64,000 bases of DNA from Tetranychus cinnabarinus. Its lineage: Eukaryota; Arthropoda; Arachnida; Trombidiformes; Tetranychidae. Where the stretch lies: assembly GCA_022266195.1 (NCBI GenBank), contig WHVY01000001.1, positions 1,922,001 through 1,986,000 of the forward strand. The letters are read 5' to 3'. Numbering within the stretch: the stretch's first letter is position 1; every line of letters starts with the position of its first letter. The notes below the pieces were generated by a model that was given only the letters and a program-made list of their open reading frames with translations, did no database searches and was not told the origin of the DNA. The translations under genes and the position numbers were made by a program. This document shows, one piece after another, positions 34,580 to 47,752 of this stretch.

Positions 34580-37500
34580 ACTCAATATGGAAACATTTAG
34601 GCGATTTTGGTGATTTAAAATTGTCACCAAACTATTAAAGATTAAGCTCACTAAAACTAATTGAAATAATCTTGATGAACTTGATGAAAGATGAAAAGTT
34701 CATGAATCATGATCTAATTTGAACAATTGAAAGCAATTTGTGTTTATAAAAATGATTGCAAATGGTCCAATCAATAGATTTGCGTTAATCTTGAACATTA
34801 TTATCATTGACAACAAGTTATGTCAAAACATATGAAAGGAATGAAAATACTTGAAAAGGTTTGAGAGAAGCAGCAAAGAAGCAATTGAAGATGATTCAAA
34901 TGGAGCAACAAAAACCATCAGCATCATCATCTTACCATGAACCTCATCCTTCATAACAACACCATTCATATTTGAACAGTGCCTATATAAAAAGCTTGAA
35001 TACTCTTGTTAAGTCTATTTACTGTTGATCGATTTCTTTTCACTTTTTCTTCTTGTTCCCTTCATCCTCATCATTCGCTATCATTTTCACGATCATCATC
35101 ATCTTAGTCGACCTCTGTCTCTATGCTAACCCATAAACCTCCTTGGGCAAAATAGCATCCGGAGTAAAGACGAAAAGTCCGGGGATAAGTTTGCAAAATG
35201 AATGAATTGCCTGGAAGAAAAGGTGATGATAATGATGAGGATAATCAAAATGATCAAAAAATGATCATCAACAAGATTCTTTTTCTTCCTTCTTGCACTT
35301 TTCCTCTTTTCATCAGCGACATTTGACAAGTTAAACATGATCATCATGTCCGTTGATTACTTTCTTGCAGATCATCAACTCATCAACCCATCAACGTCTC
35401 AAACCGATTCATTATCAATGATAATGGTTAACAGCTGATGCTGTTAACATTGTTACGTTAACAATGTTTACCTTTTTTCTTGCTTTTCTTCTTCCACTTG
35501 TTATCTTCATTTCATTGCTTCTGAGTAATTCTGATGAAGACACTCTATGTTTACAATATTATATAATATTTATATTTATCACTATTACACATTACATTAT
35601 TGTTGTCTTGTTTGCACGTTTGCCTTTGAAAATGACATTACATTTCCTGTAAACCACTTGATTGTCAATAATGTAAATACAATCTTCACCTTATGGTTCA
35701 CTTTTTTATTCATTTTAATCAAGTTTAATCTTGAATTTAATTCGTGCGTAAATATCGTCAAATGTTAAACGTTATTAATGGATACACTTTGGATATCCAG
35801 ATCATTTAAGACATTTCATGATTTATCATATTGTCCATTATATTGAAATTGAATCACGTTCCCTTGTCATCATCATTCTTGGACAAACCAATGAGATGGA
35901 CAAAAGTTGAAACACTTCTAGAAACTTTAATTATTTAATCAATTTTTACCTTCAATCAAATGTTATCCTTTTCACTCCCAGAAGGTTTCCATAGAAACTC
36001 AGTTTAATCTGTTTCCAATATACAATCTGATCAAGGGTCAAACTTGATTGTAATCATGAAATGGCCAAAAAACTAAACTTGAACATTATCATCATCATTA
36101 CTTGAACAAATCATAAAGGGTTTCAAATTCATTGGTAATCCGTTTTTGCCGCTTTTTGTCACTCTTATCAACTTTTACTTTTCAAGTGAAAAAAAGTAGA
36201 GTTAAATTTTTTTCTCTTGCTTCATATTATCATGTTATCTGCAGATTTATGACTTAATAGCGGAAGTATAAGAAACTAACAACAGTTGATGGAAAAGTAA
36301 AGTGATAAACTGAAGAAGAAGAAAAAAAATCTACAAGAAAAATTCTCAAGAAAAAGATAACTTAATCTTAGTTCTCTCTGAACTTTCCATTTAAATAATC
36401 TGCTGATAAATGTTGATAGTTGGTGCAAGTAAACAAAGGTTTCGATTTGTGAAAAATGTTGATTCGTTTATTCTGGTTTCATGAAACTTTCTTTCCAGGA
36501 TAAAAATGTTTTCTCGCCTTAACTTGACTCCATTATTATAAGTGTATTTTGCGTTTATTTTCATATTATCATTATTATAAATTATAAAAAATATCATTTT
36601 TTGTGATCATCTTTAGCCTTCTTTGGCTTGAAGCAATGTTAGGATTTAACTTTACGATGTTGAATTTTGTCGTAAATCAAGATATTGAAAAGCAAAATAT
36701 ATAATAGTTTCTTGATCACAATCATCTTGATTTTGAGACATTTTGACCATCATTATCATTATCATTTTGATGATGACCAAAAACCTAATAAACTAACCCA
36801 ATATCTAAAGTCATTCATCATTCCTATCTATAGCATAAATTTTGCACATCAAATTGTTGAAGACAATAAAGATGATTGAACCAGTGATGATATAAATGAT
36901 AAAACATTTTTTTCCAATCATTTAGATGTAAATGTTTAATATTGTGAATAGTCAAAAATGGTTTAAGTTAATGTTTTTGTCTCAATGATTATTTAGAAGA
37001 AACATTTTCACCTTTGATAATTTTTCAACCTTTTGTGTCCACCTCTTAGACCTGTGAGAGTAAGATTTTCATGGAAATCAGGTCTGAAGAGATCAGATAA
37101 TAAGCAAAATGATGATGAGAAAAATGTGTTCGCAATATTTTCATAGTTACTTTAGATTGCAACCATCGATACGAGTCGGAAGAAGGCGAAAGATGATAGA
37201 TTGTTGATTGATAAGTAAAGAGAGTAAAGAAAGGTGAAATGGAAAGATTCCAGAGTGAAAGAGATGAAAATCTTGTTGTTCATGTGAAGATAAGGAATCA
37301 GCATAAAACCAGAAATCAGGTTTACGAAAATGGTTACGCTGGTTTGATAGCAAACTGATGACAATGATAAAAAACAATGATAGCATGGAAGGAGATGGTT
37401 ATGATGATGATTATTATGATGGCTGGTGATAGTGAAAGAGATTAATTTTGATTTAATTGAGACACACCCGAGAAAAGTTCAGAGGTAAGTTCATCAGCCC

Positions 37501-40500
37501 TTCTCTATGGTAAATACAGAAAGGCTAATTGACTGTCTGGTCAAGCATTTTTCAGATTATTGCGATTATTCATTTTTTTGTATTCTACAACAAAATACTT
37601 TACCATGTAATGTGTTCATAAGGCAAACAATTGTTTGTTGATAAATTGAACAACTGAACACTTTATCATTTTCATCTTCTAAATAATGATTCTATGTATT
37701 TATATCTAAACCATGATATATTATAATTAATGAAACTGGTTAATTTCATGATGATGATGATTAGCCAATGATAATTTGAAACAATTAATGTTTGATTTTG
37801 AAGACATTTTGTTAATGGAAAATTTTTCTAAAAAAATGGAAATAATTTTTCATGTTTTTCCTAAAATTTTAAACCAATTGTCACTTTTTAATCAGTTAAA
37901 TTGTCCATTTACTTGGAGTTTATTTTTGCTCTCTAGTTAAATAGATTAAAATTGATGATGGGAAGAGTTGTAAGTGACTCTGGATCTGTAGGATGAAAAT
38001 GAGTGACTTTTATCGTAAAATTTCATCTTCAAGCTCGATGATTACGATTAGATGAATGAATTAGATAAACCATGTGAAAGCTTAACCTTACATAGTAAAT
38101 TCAAAGCTAATTTTCAAAATGATCTTTCATGATTATTATCTTCACTCTCTCGTCATCTACTCTTTGTGTATTCATCTTTTTTTTTGCTGTATCTTCAGAT
38201 TATTTGGTAAAAAATTGCCTGATTGATATTGAGATAACTTTGGTAAAATATTTTCCACTTTTTGCATTTGATTCATTCAAAATTGAAACAAAGGTTGAAA
38301 GATAATGAAAATAGAGTGAAAAGGAAACGAGTTAGGATAATTAGAATCATAATAATGATAAATATTAAAAATATGAAAACAATTATCAACTGTGAAGATA
38401 AAATGTGAGTGAAAAAAACAAATATTTTTCATCTGTGATGGTCATGATTGTGTTTAATTGCGAGTCAAACTGTCAACCTTTGAATATCGATTCAGTGTTT
38501 ACCATCTGATTAGATTACAATATCATTGCAAGTTAATCTGCAGTATTTTTATGATCAAAGATCATTTGATTATCGATCTGGTTATTTTGGTAACAATATG
38601 ATTAGTAAACCTAAAATGATTCAATCAAATCAATGGCATTAAATCTTGATTTTCATTGTTACATTTCTTACAATAGATTCAAGTCTTTTTTGGGTTTGTT
38701 TATTGTCATTGAATTTTGATTCACTTTGAACAAAAAGTCAATCTTTTTTTTGCTAATAATGAATCAAACAATTAGCTAATTTAGACAAATAATTACAATT
38801 TGCTTCTTGTCGATTTGGGTTCTTTACAATCCCTCGATTGTTTAACATGATCATCATTCATTTGATAATCCATTGATGAAGTCAATCAATGAAAACCATA
38901 AAAATTGATGGTAAATTAATGTATCAATGTATCAATGTTTTGCATTATTTTGTCTTGTAAATTATATCCTAATCATTGCCTTTACCTTGATTCTTACAAT
39001 CAATTAACTTTCCTTCTTTTTAATCACCACTCATTAGAATCTTTGTAATGTTACATTGTGTCGTTTGTGGACAAAGAAGTGACCATTAATGATTAATTTG
39101 CATAAAAAGTTGATGATAATCAGCATGAATTACTTTTTTACACTATCATTAAGTGATGAAAATTAATTTAGATAAGACACAATTATCAATTAAATGCTCA
39201 TTACAGATGAAATTGATTGATCATTTTCAATTGGAAAACTTCCTTCTTCCAAATGCATCAACTGATGAATGCACATAAATTAATATATATAAATCCATGA
39301 TATGATTGCAAAGGTAAAATTGATCAGCAAGGATAAGCAATTGAATCCAATGAAATGTAAAATTATAATTGTATCCGGTTAATCATGTTTCCAATGTTTC
39401 TTGCATTTAAACTGAATTAAATGTTAACCTGTCAGATTGATCTTTAAGAAGGAGAAAAAGAAAAGAAATCAAAATCAGTTGAAAAAAAGAGTATCGATCA
39501 AAGAAAAAGAAGAAGAAAAAGTTAATAGAAAAAAAGATTTCGATCTAGGAATCGATTTCGAATTCTCAACAAAAAAAACTAAAATACAATAAATAAATAC
39601 ATCTTTAACTTTGATCAAACTGATTTGTTGACGAAAAATGATGTACAATCTAGTAGATTTAGTTGAACTTTTTCTTCTCCTTATCCTGGTGATCTTTGAT
39701 GAATGAATCAAAATGTTGCGCCTTTCCTCGATTCAATAATTGCCAAAAATCTATCATTTTCACCTCCTTGGTCCCAAACAGTTATTAGAAATAGTCCAAA
39801 TGATAATGACAGAAACATAGTCAACTTTGTTGTTTCCCTTCGACAAAAAACGCTTTTTACATTTACATCATTAAATGTAATTCCAACACACAACCATTGT
39901 TTGCATAACCATTTGATGGTGACACTGAGAAAGAAAAAAAATGTACAAAAGAAGATAAAAGAAAAACAATTAACAGAAATTCAGTGAAAAAAGGAAGAAA
40001 AAAAAGTTTCAACTTTACCCTAAAAAAAGATGTTGTACTGTAAAACCACTACAAAGTAGTGAATATTATCTTTAACACAATTTACGTTCCATCATCATCA
40101 TCATCATTTTGATCATGAAAATGTTTCCATTCTCACTTCTTGAATTCTTACTTTTTTTCACTTCAGGCTAAATTGATTTATCATAATCATCAACTTGTTC
40201 ACTTGATTCTCTTCTCACTCCGTGTCTCTTTCCCCTCAAACAAAACTGTTATTAAATATGATAACTAAATGTTTAGCTTTTTGTGTCATTTTCGCTTGAT
40301 ATCTTTAGCTTTCGTCTTTTCCTCGGTGACTCTCTTGTCATCATCTTTCGTCTCCTTCCGTTGTCAATGATTCAAAGTTTTGTGGATATTTATCTTTGAT
40401 TAAACTGTGTTCTTCGGGTGAATCGATTTCATGGTTTGTCAGGTTATATATACTTCAGTTTCCCTTTGGAATGAAATTGATAATGCTTTTACCATTTCTT

Positions 40501-43395
40501 CTTATTCTTCAACTCATTTTTCCTTCTGGTTAGAAGAGGAAAGGGAAACCCTTCATTAAGCTTAACCATATCAGTTTCATCATCTTTTGATGATTTTTTT
40601 CTCTCCCATTCTTTCACTTTAACCATAATAATGATCGTTGTCGTCGTCTCTAAATAATCATCGCAAGGAAACTGAATGGTTAAGAGTTTATCTGTGATTT
40701 TAACTCTTCACTTGATGATGATTAGACTGGAAGATTCAAGTTAACTGGACATTATTCAATCAAATATCTCGAAAAATACACCGTTGAAAAAGCATGTTCA
40801 CACCATGAACAGTTGATTGTTGATTAATTGTACCTCTTTGCATTAAGTTATAAAACAACATATTAACATTTCTGGGCCCCTTTAGATACCTCAAAACCAT
40901 CATCACCTCCACCATCATTATCATTATTATCGTAACATTAACATCGTTATGATCAATTTTGTTCCTCTTTCTCCTTCTTTCGGTGCTTCATGGCTGCATC
41001 ATCATCTACACCTTCATCTACATCTGAAGTTTGTCATCACCATGCTAATAATTATCATCATAATTTTTATATTGCTCATTTTCCTTTCCATTTCCTTAAC
41101 CTCTTTATAAACCAGTGAATCTTTTTTTTGCTGCACCATCAAATGAAGATCCTCTTGTATCCATTTGCTTGATTAAATAATGGTAATCCTGAAACAAACA
41201 AAAAATATCAAGAGTTTAGTTGAATGTTTAAAAAATTACAATAATTTAGATGAATTGACTTTTTGCTAGGCAACATTCAAATTGTAATGGTTGGAAAATT
41301 AGACTACAGTTTGAAAGTAAAACAGGATAAAGATTATCGTATTGATGATCATTTCAAGGTAAACAGTCAATAATATATTAACCATGATAATTGATGTTGA
41401 TTGTGATGGACCAATAATGGAGGAAACTATAAATATATACATCATATATGGTACCTTCGTCATGATAATCATGATAATCAAAGCTCATTAACATTATTAT
41501 CATTAAGGTTTTACTTCATTTTGTGAGAAATTAAATTATATCAGAATAGTTTTATCAATTCACAATCAACATTAACTATTATCTTTGGAGAAAATGGTAA
41601 AGATGATGCAGAGAAAGGAAAAAAAAGGAATAATAAATGTACAATCTTATCATGAAACTATTTTTCTTGACCGAAAAAAAAAGACCGTCAACCTATCTGT
41701 GTATATTTAGATTTACTAATAACTGAAATGATTCTCAGCTTTAGCCTGAAATAGCTTGTATATTATGAGTTGATAAAGGTAAAGTTAAAATGATAAAACA
41801 AATTCTTTAAATAAAAATATCAAATAATGGTAAAGTCAACCACAATCTGATGAAAAGTGAAGGCAAAATCCGTTATCAATAACAGCAGAGGCAGCATCAA
41901 TAGCAAAAAAAGATACATAATCTGATTAGCGACATTTCCTGAGGCAGAATTCAGAGAAGTAACGCGACAATATTGAGGATGACTTTTCGTCTTCTTGGGA
42001 GTGATAAAAACCAAAGTGAAATCCTTGAAAGTTACCTTAAATAGTTGTGGGTTAAACTTTAATATCATCGTTAGTGTGATAATGATGATTAAATTTGGTT
42101 TAATGTTTCGATTTGATGTTGGTTTAAAGTTCGTTTAATGTCTATTCACTGTTGATTTGGCTTCCAATTTGATATCCATTTTTGTTTTCACCAACTTGAC
42201 CACTTTGCTTTGTCAATCGTCTTTCCAATCCAATATCATTTTGACTAATATCCATTGATCAGTCCTGCTGTAAATGAAAAGCAAAATTAATTCAATCTGA
42301 GTTTTCAAAAAGATTACTTGAAAGACAATTAACAAAAGCAAACCAAATTGTTGACTAATATCATTCTTTAAATGCAACTGTATTCTGCTCATTGTTTATT
42401 GTTGATTGTTGGTTGATTGTTGTTTCTTTATATTTTGTAAACAATGAGTATCAATCAGTCTATCTAATAACCTTGACAATTTATCTAGTTTATCATCAGT
42501 ATAATTATAAAAGTTGATTTAAATGTTAGTCAGCTATTAGGTTGAAATTTGAACAATTTGTTTTGTATTGTGTTGGGAGTATCATTGTCAACACCAATTG
42601 TAAACAAATAGTAATTGCTAATCAAGCCAATTAATCTGTAACCATATTGAGAAAGGTTAATAATTAAGGAATGCAATTTATGTTATCAAAATAATTATCG
42701 TCCTTTTGGAAAAAGATTTCCAAGATATCGGTCAATATTATGATCAATGATGTCTCATGAAATCTGATGACCAAAAAGCTTCAAAGAATCGTAAAACTTG
42801 TTTAATAGTTGAATGGTGAAAAAAGTTGCAATATAAAGTCAATTTTAAATTGCAATAAAATTTTTCAAATTCAACACTTTGTACTGTTGGATACAATTTA
42901 ACTTTGCTTATCTGCAATCACAATGATCACCATCAAAAACTATCATCAATAGTTACATCTTTGTATCCATTTTTACATTGATGGACAATTCACTTTCTTT
43001 CTCATAACCCAAATAGTGAATAAGAATGGATCAAATGATGTTTATCTGTTTTCCTTTATTCCCATCTTCTGTTTCATGTATATATTACATGTGTATGTTG
43101 ATCTGTCAGTTATCTTGCTCTTCTCAGCATCATCATCATCACCATCATCATCTTTCTCTTCATTAAAAAGAGTCAAGAAATCAGTTTTTACCTCGCTAAT
43201 CATTTAACTTGATCAAAGTTGCCCCTATCATGTGACAACACTATTTCCGGACCAATCGTTTTGATCACAGTGATTAAGTCCATTGTTGATGTTACTGTTG
43301 ATGTGTTTGTGTGTGTGGCAAAAGCCAAAAGAAAGGCATCTTTTGTTGATCTTTTTTTACTATCTTCATTGCGAGTTTCTGTCAGGTTAAGAACA

Positions 43396-43427
43396 GCATC
43401 ATCATCATCATCATCATCATCATCGAT
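43396..43427. repeat. (ATC)n trinucleotide tract
   Basis: About ten ATC units in a row in the FOG intron. They create poly-Ser on + and poly-Asp on - in two overlapping open frames (43200-43494) that I do not consider genes. Confidence 0.8.
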
Positions 43428-46208
43428 AGATATCATCATATTAACCAAGCCGTTTGTCACTATATTACAATACAAAAAAGAAAGTAAAAGTTAGAATAGA
43501 TAAAATGAAAGACAGGAAAGAAGAGAGATGATAAGCACTCTCTTACTATGAGAAAGAGTGAGAGGTAAAAGATAGATAACTTGAAAAGCTATTGCCAAAA
43601 AAGTTTAACAATAGAGTTGCAGGAGATTTTATCAGCTGTTGATGTCCCTGTGATAGGATTTAAATTTGGGTCCAAATTGATCTGCTTATATGACTTGGTT
43701 TTCATATACTTATTATATTCTCGGTATAATGTCAATGTTAGCTTTTTATATTCTACTTTCTGCTTGTTGATGATTGTCTTCATGTTAATGTTTGATTTTT
43801 ATCAATTGAACATGGTTTTGTAATAATCTACAGTTTGAAAGTCAATAAATGGTTGAAAAAGAGAAACTCATTCGCTCACTAACATTGATAATAATGATGT
43901 TACAGCTGAAAATGTTAGATTTTCTAGCAATTGAATAATAAAAGGAGATTATTCAATTTCTCATTTGAAATCTTGTGTGTGACTCTCTGAGGAAACATTT
44001 TGTACGATGAAAAAGTGAAATTAAAGTTACGGTTCTTTTTGTTTGGATTCCAGGTTATGATTGGCAAAGAACAACCAAGTGCTCAACTAGACCAATAAAA
44101 ATATGTTGATTGCAATCACAATAATATCCATATCCTTGTATTATCACTTTTGACCATTTTTCTCGTCTTGATAAAGTTTGCCAAGTGTATTAATAATATC
44201 TGTCTTGACCAGCAATAATTCAAACTTCACTGCAAGTGATGAACATTAATAGACCAATTTGTACCATTTTTACGGCAATCTCCATTGAAAATTCATTAAA
44301 TTGACCTTAAGCGTAGACCAATCACAGCTTATCAATGAATAATAATCAATTACTTGAAAATCACCTGTTTAGGGGAAGAAAAAAGAATCTTATTAATGTT
44401 TGTTTTCTTGGATTTTCATGGTTGATAATTATTGACATTTAAAAATCGCCAATTTTAATAAAACTTGGGAGATGGAAATGATTACCATTTTCATTTGATC
44501 GATCCAATGATAAGATATTGCCAATAAATCGCATAAACTAGTTGAAATTATACATCTCATCATTTTGTGACCTTTCAAATTGTTATCAAAGTGAGTTTCC
44601 ATTCTAATTAATCAACAAATCAGTTTCAAATACTGATACTCCTTGAGGCAGTTCTTGGAGTAAATATGTATTTTAGCTTCAACTTTGTTGCATTGAATGC
44701 GTGTGAAAACGAAAATATGATTTGATTCCAGTTAACCCATTCAATACAGCGATAAATTAACTTTCTCCTAACGATAAAACCATTATTTATTAATTGTAAT
44801 ACATTTAGACTCGTTTTATCTGATTCTTACTTTCTTAAGCCTGTGCACGTAAAATCTTGATAAAGATTTACAATGATATATTGAGTCAACTCAATTAGAT
44901 AACATTTTTAATACACTGAAGGTTGAAATAAATTACTGCCATGAAAATGGGTCGTCCAAGTCAAAACAAATCCATTGTACCGAGCTGATGATTTCACTTC
45001 TCTTAATTATGATGTTTAACTTTAATCAGGTTTGGATGTTGCTGCAGAAAATTACGAATGTGTGTGTAGTGAAAGTTTAAATTTGTCACTTTTCCATGAA
45101 AAATAAATGTTGAATGTCCAGATAAAGTGTTTTAATCTGAGTAAATCTCAAAAGATTAACTATTTAAAACTTTAATGTTCCCAATCCATGGTGATGGTCA
45201 TGTTGGGCTTGGTGGGTGTAAAAAGGTGTAGTTAGTGTCTACGAAGATAAATTGTAAGGCTGCTCTCTAAAGTACCAGTTTAGATGACTTTTACCGTGAA
45301 ATTTTTTCCCGATTGCACTTGTTCATGTCGAGATTGATTCAAGGTTTGGTTAAAATCCATTTATGCATCTGGATTATTAATCCTGGATTAAGAATGATAA
45401 AAATATCAGTAACCAATAATTGAAAATTCAACTCGAAGAATTCCAGAGTAATGATAAAATGGAGATAAAATTGAATGTCATTGTGATTGTTTGATTTGGC
45501 AAAATAATAATCAACAGTAAAAGACTCTTGTAGTGAATATTGAAGATCTGTTTAGATTCACATGTAATCACTATCACAAAATTCAATCTTCTAGCCTCTT
45601 TCTGCGTTCCAACTCACAAACTGGTTAACTTGATGATTATAATGATGATGATGGTGATGATTTTTATTATGATGTAGATAATATTAATGATAATTGTTAA
45701 TTTAAGATTCAAATGGGGATAACATGAAAAAAGGGAAAAATTATCAGTAGCATTGATCAATCATCATGATATTTCGATTTGACTGATGGGTGTGATCACT
45801 CTTTAATCACTCTGTGTATCTAAGAGACTAAAAGCAGGTATAATTAATTGATTTCACTGATGTTCAAAGATTATCTACTGAATCAGAAAACTTGAAACAA
45901 AAAAAACAGCAAAATTTAAAATAAAACAAAATGAAGAGACATTGTCTTCTTGAACCGATGACTTAATGGCGGTTACTTTTGTTTCTAGAAAGTAACAGAA
46001 ACTGTGGCGCTCAAAGTGGTCTAAAATGGCATCTAAAAAGGGAAAGAGACTATGATTAAAGGGTTAAAATATGTTGTGGAAAAGGATTGATGAAAAACCG
46101 TTAGTAATTAGCAGATTTAACAGAAGATTGTTTTAAAGCTAAGCCTTTTTGAATTGTTGACTAGCACATGATGTCTGTCTTCTGATATCTATCTTGTGAT
46201 TATAGCTG

Positions 46209-46230
46209 ATGCCGATTAAATAATCGGCAT
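46209..46230. repeat. Perfect 9 bp hairpin in the FOG intron
   Basis: Arms atgccgatt and aatcggcat flank the loop aaat. The arms are richer in G+C than their surroundings, which makes chance pairing less likely than for the AT-only hairpins nearby. Confidence 0.55.
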
Positions 46231-47752
46231 TATTGATCCACAAATAAATATATATTTATACACATCATTAAGTAGCACAATCAACGTCAAAACCAGACTG
46301 TGGAAAGCATTAGAGACAAAAGTAATCACATGGACAGTCGATTGATTGATAAATTCTTTTGATCAAACGATGAGACAAATCAGTTTACATGAGACATTAA
46401 TCAAAAAATGAAATCATTTTTGAACATTTTTTCAGTCAAACAAGATTAACCATTTTCACAGCCTTCTTCCATTAGGTTGCAGCAAAAAAATAAACACACC
46501 AAATGAATTCCGAAAGATAAACTTTTACAGATCGTCTGATCCGTTAATCATTTAAATGATTGCAAGTTGCTTGGAAAGATAATCCAAATCGAACAAAAGT
46601 TAGATGACTAATAGATTAATAATTAATAACAAAAATGGGAATCCAGTTGAAATTGAAGAAGCAAGTTAACCAACCAGAAAACAGCATTGAACAGATTCAG
46701 ATTGAAAAGAGGTTAACAAAGATTCTTTGTCCAGATAAGTTAGCAGAAAACTGATTAAAATCAAGAAAAATTTAATCAATTTTTATCATCAATCGTTCAT
46801 TTTTTGGTATAAATGATGTAAAGTTGATATTAAAACGACTTGAAATTTGTTCAATAAAATCAAAGCAAAATCATTCAATGAACAAAAATCTTAGGAAAAT
46901 TGCAAGAAAAATAATCACGCCATCTAGAGTAATTAATAATTATCTATTGATAATGTCATTGTTATGGAGTTGCATATTAATTATCACTAGATGGCTGGAC
47001 AGTTTGGGTTGATTTGCCTTTATAATCAATTGCGAATTGAAATTGAAAAGTTCAATTCTAATCGTTGAGAAATTTTCCTTCAAAAAAGTCATGTCTCTCT
47101 CCTTTATCGTCCTCTGTCTTTTTCTTCTGTCTACCTTTTTGACTCTCTTATCTTTATTCTTTGAAACCTAATCAAACCTTTTAATCTTCCTTTCTATCTT
47201 ACTCACATGTTATCTTCACTTTTTTTTCATCTTGGTTCCAATCTTCTTCGTCCTCTTCTAGTTCTTTCCTCTCATTGCATTTTTTTCCCTGTGACTTGAT
47301 TCTCAATCATCTTTTTTTCCTGTGTTACTATCTAATCAAACAATCTATCCAGTTGATTGTTATCAACATTTGCCTTTTCCTCCATTATCATCTTATTCCA
47401 TCAAAATGCAAGATTAACCATCATCCGCTCTTTTACATTTTATACAACTTTTTCTTTCTTTCCATGCTTTTCTATCTTCTATCTGCTTCTTTATCGTCCC
47501 TTCCATCTTGGCTAGTTTTTCAACTTGTATCACTATCATCTTGATCAATTTTATCTTCTGTTTTGCCTTATTATCATTATTATGATTTTGATATTATTTC
47601 ACATTATTTCAATTCTGTTTTGAAACTTGTGACGAAAAAAAGTGGGGAAAATGCTACAAATTGTTAACACGATCTCTTTTTTTGTTTCTTTGTTTCTCTC
47701 CCTTTTCCTCCTTCTTCAACCATCTTCCGTTATATGATTTGGATTTAGATAG

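Larger units (their letters stand above)
27394..47752 (+). other. Giant first intron of the FOG gene (20.36 kb)
   Basis: No open frame here has coding character on either strand. The DNA is dominated by AT-rich sequence, homopurine/homopyrimidine stretches and TCA/GAT triplet tracts (for example 29060-29520, 43125-43150, 43396-43427). It includes one long (GA)n array and several short perfect hairpins. Very long first introns in developmental regulators usually hold enhancers; no specific enhancer can be proven here. No tRNA or recognisable transposase was seen. Confidence 0.55.

Noticed and set aside
43200..43494. Two 91-codon frames on opposite strands
   Set aside because: Both depend on the ATC trinucleotide tract (poly-Asp and poly-Ser) and have no recognisable similarity or splice structure.
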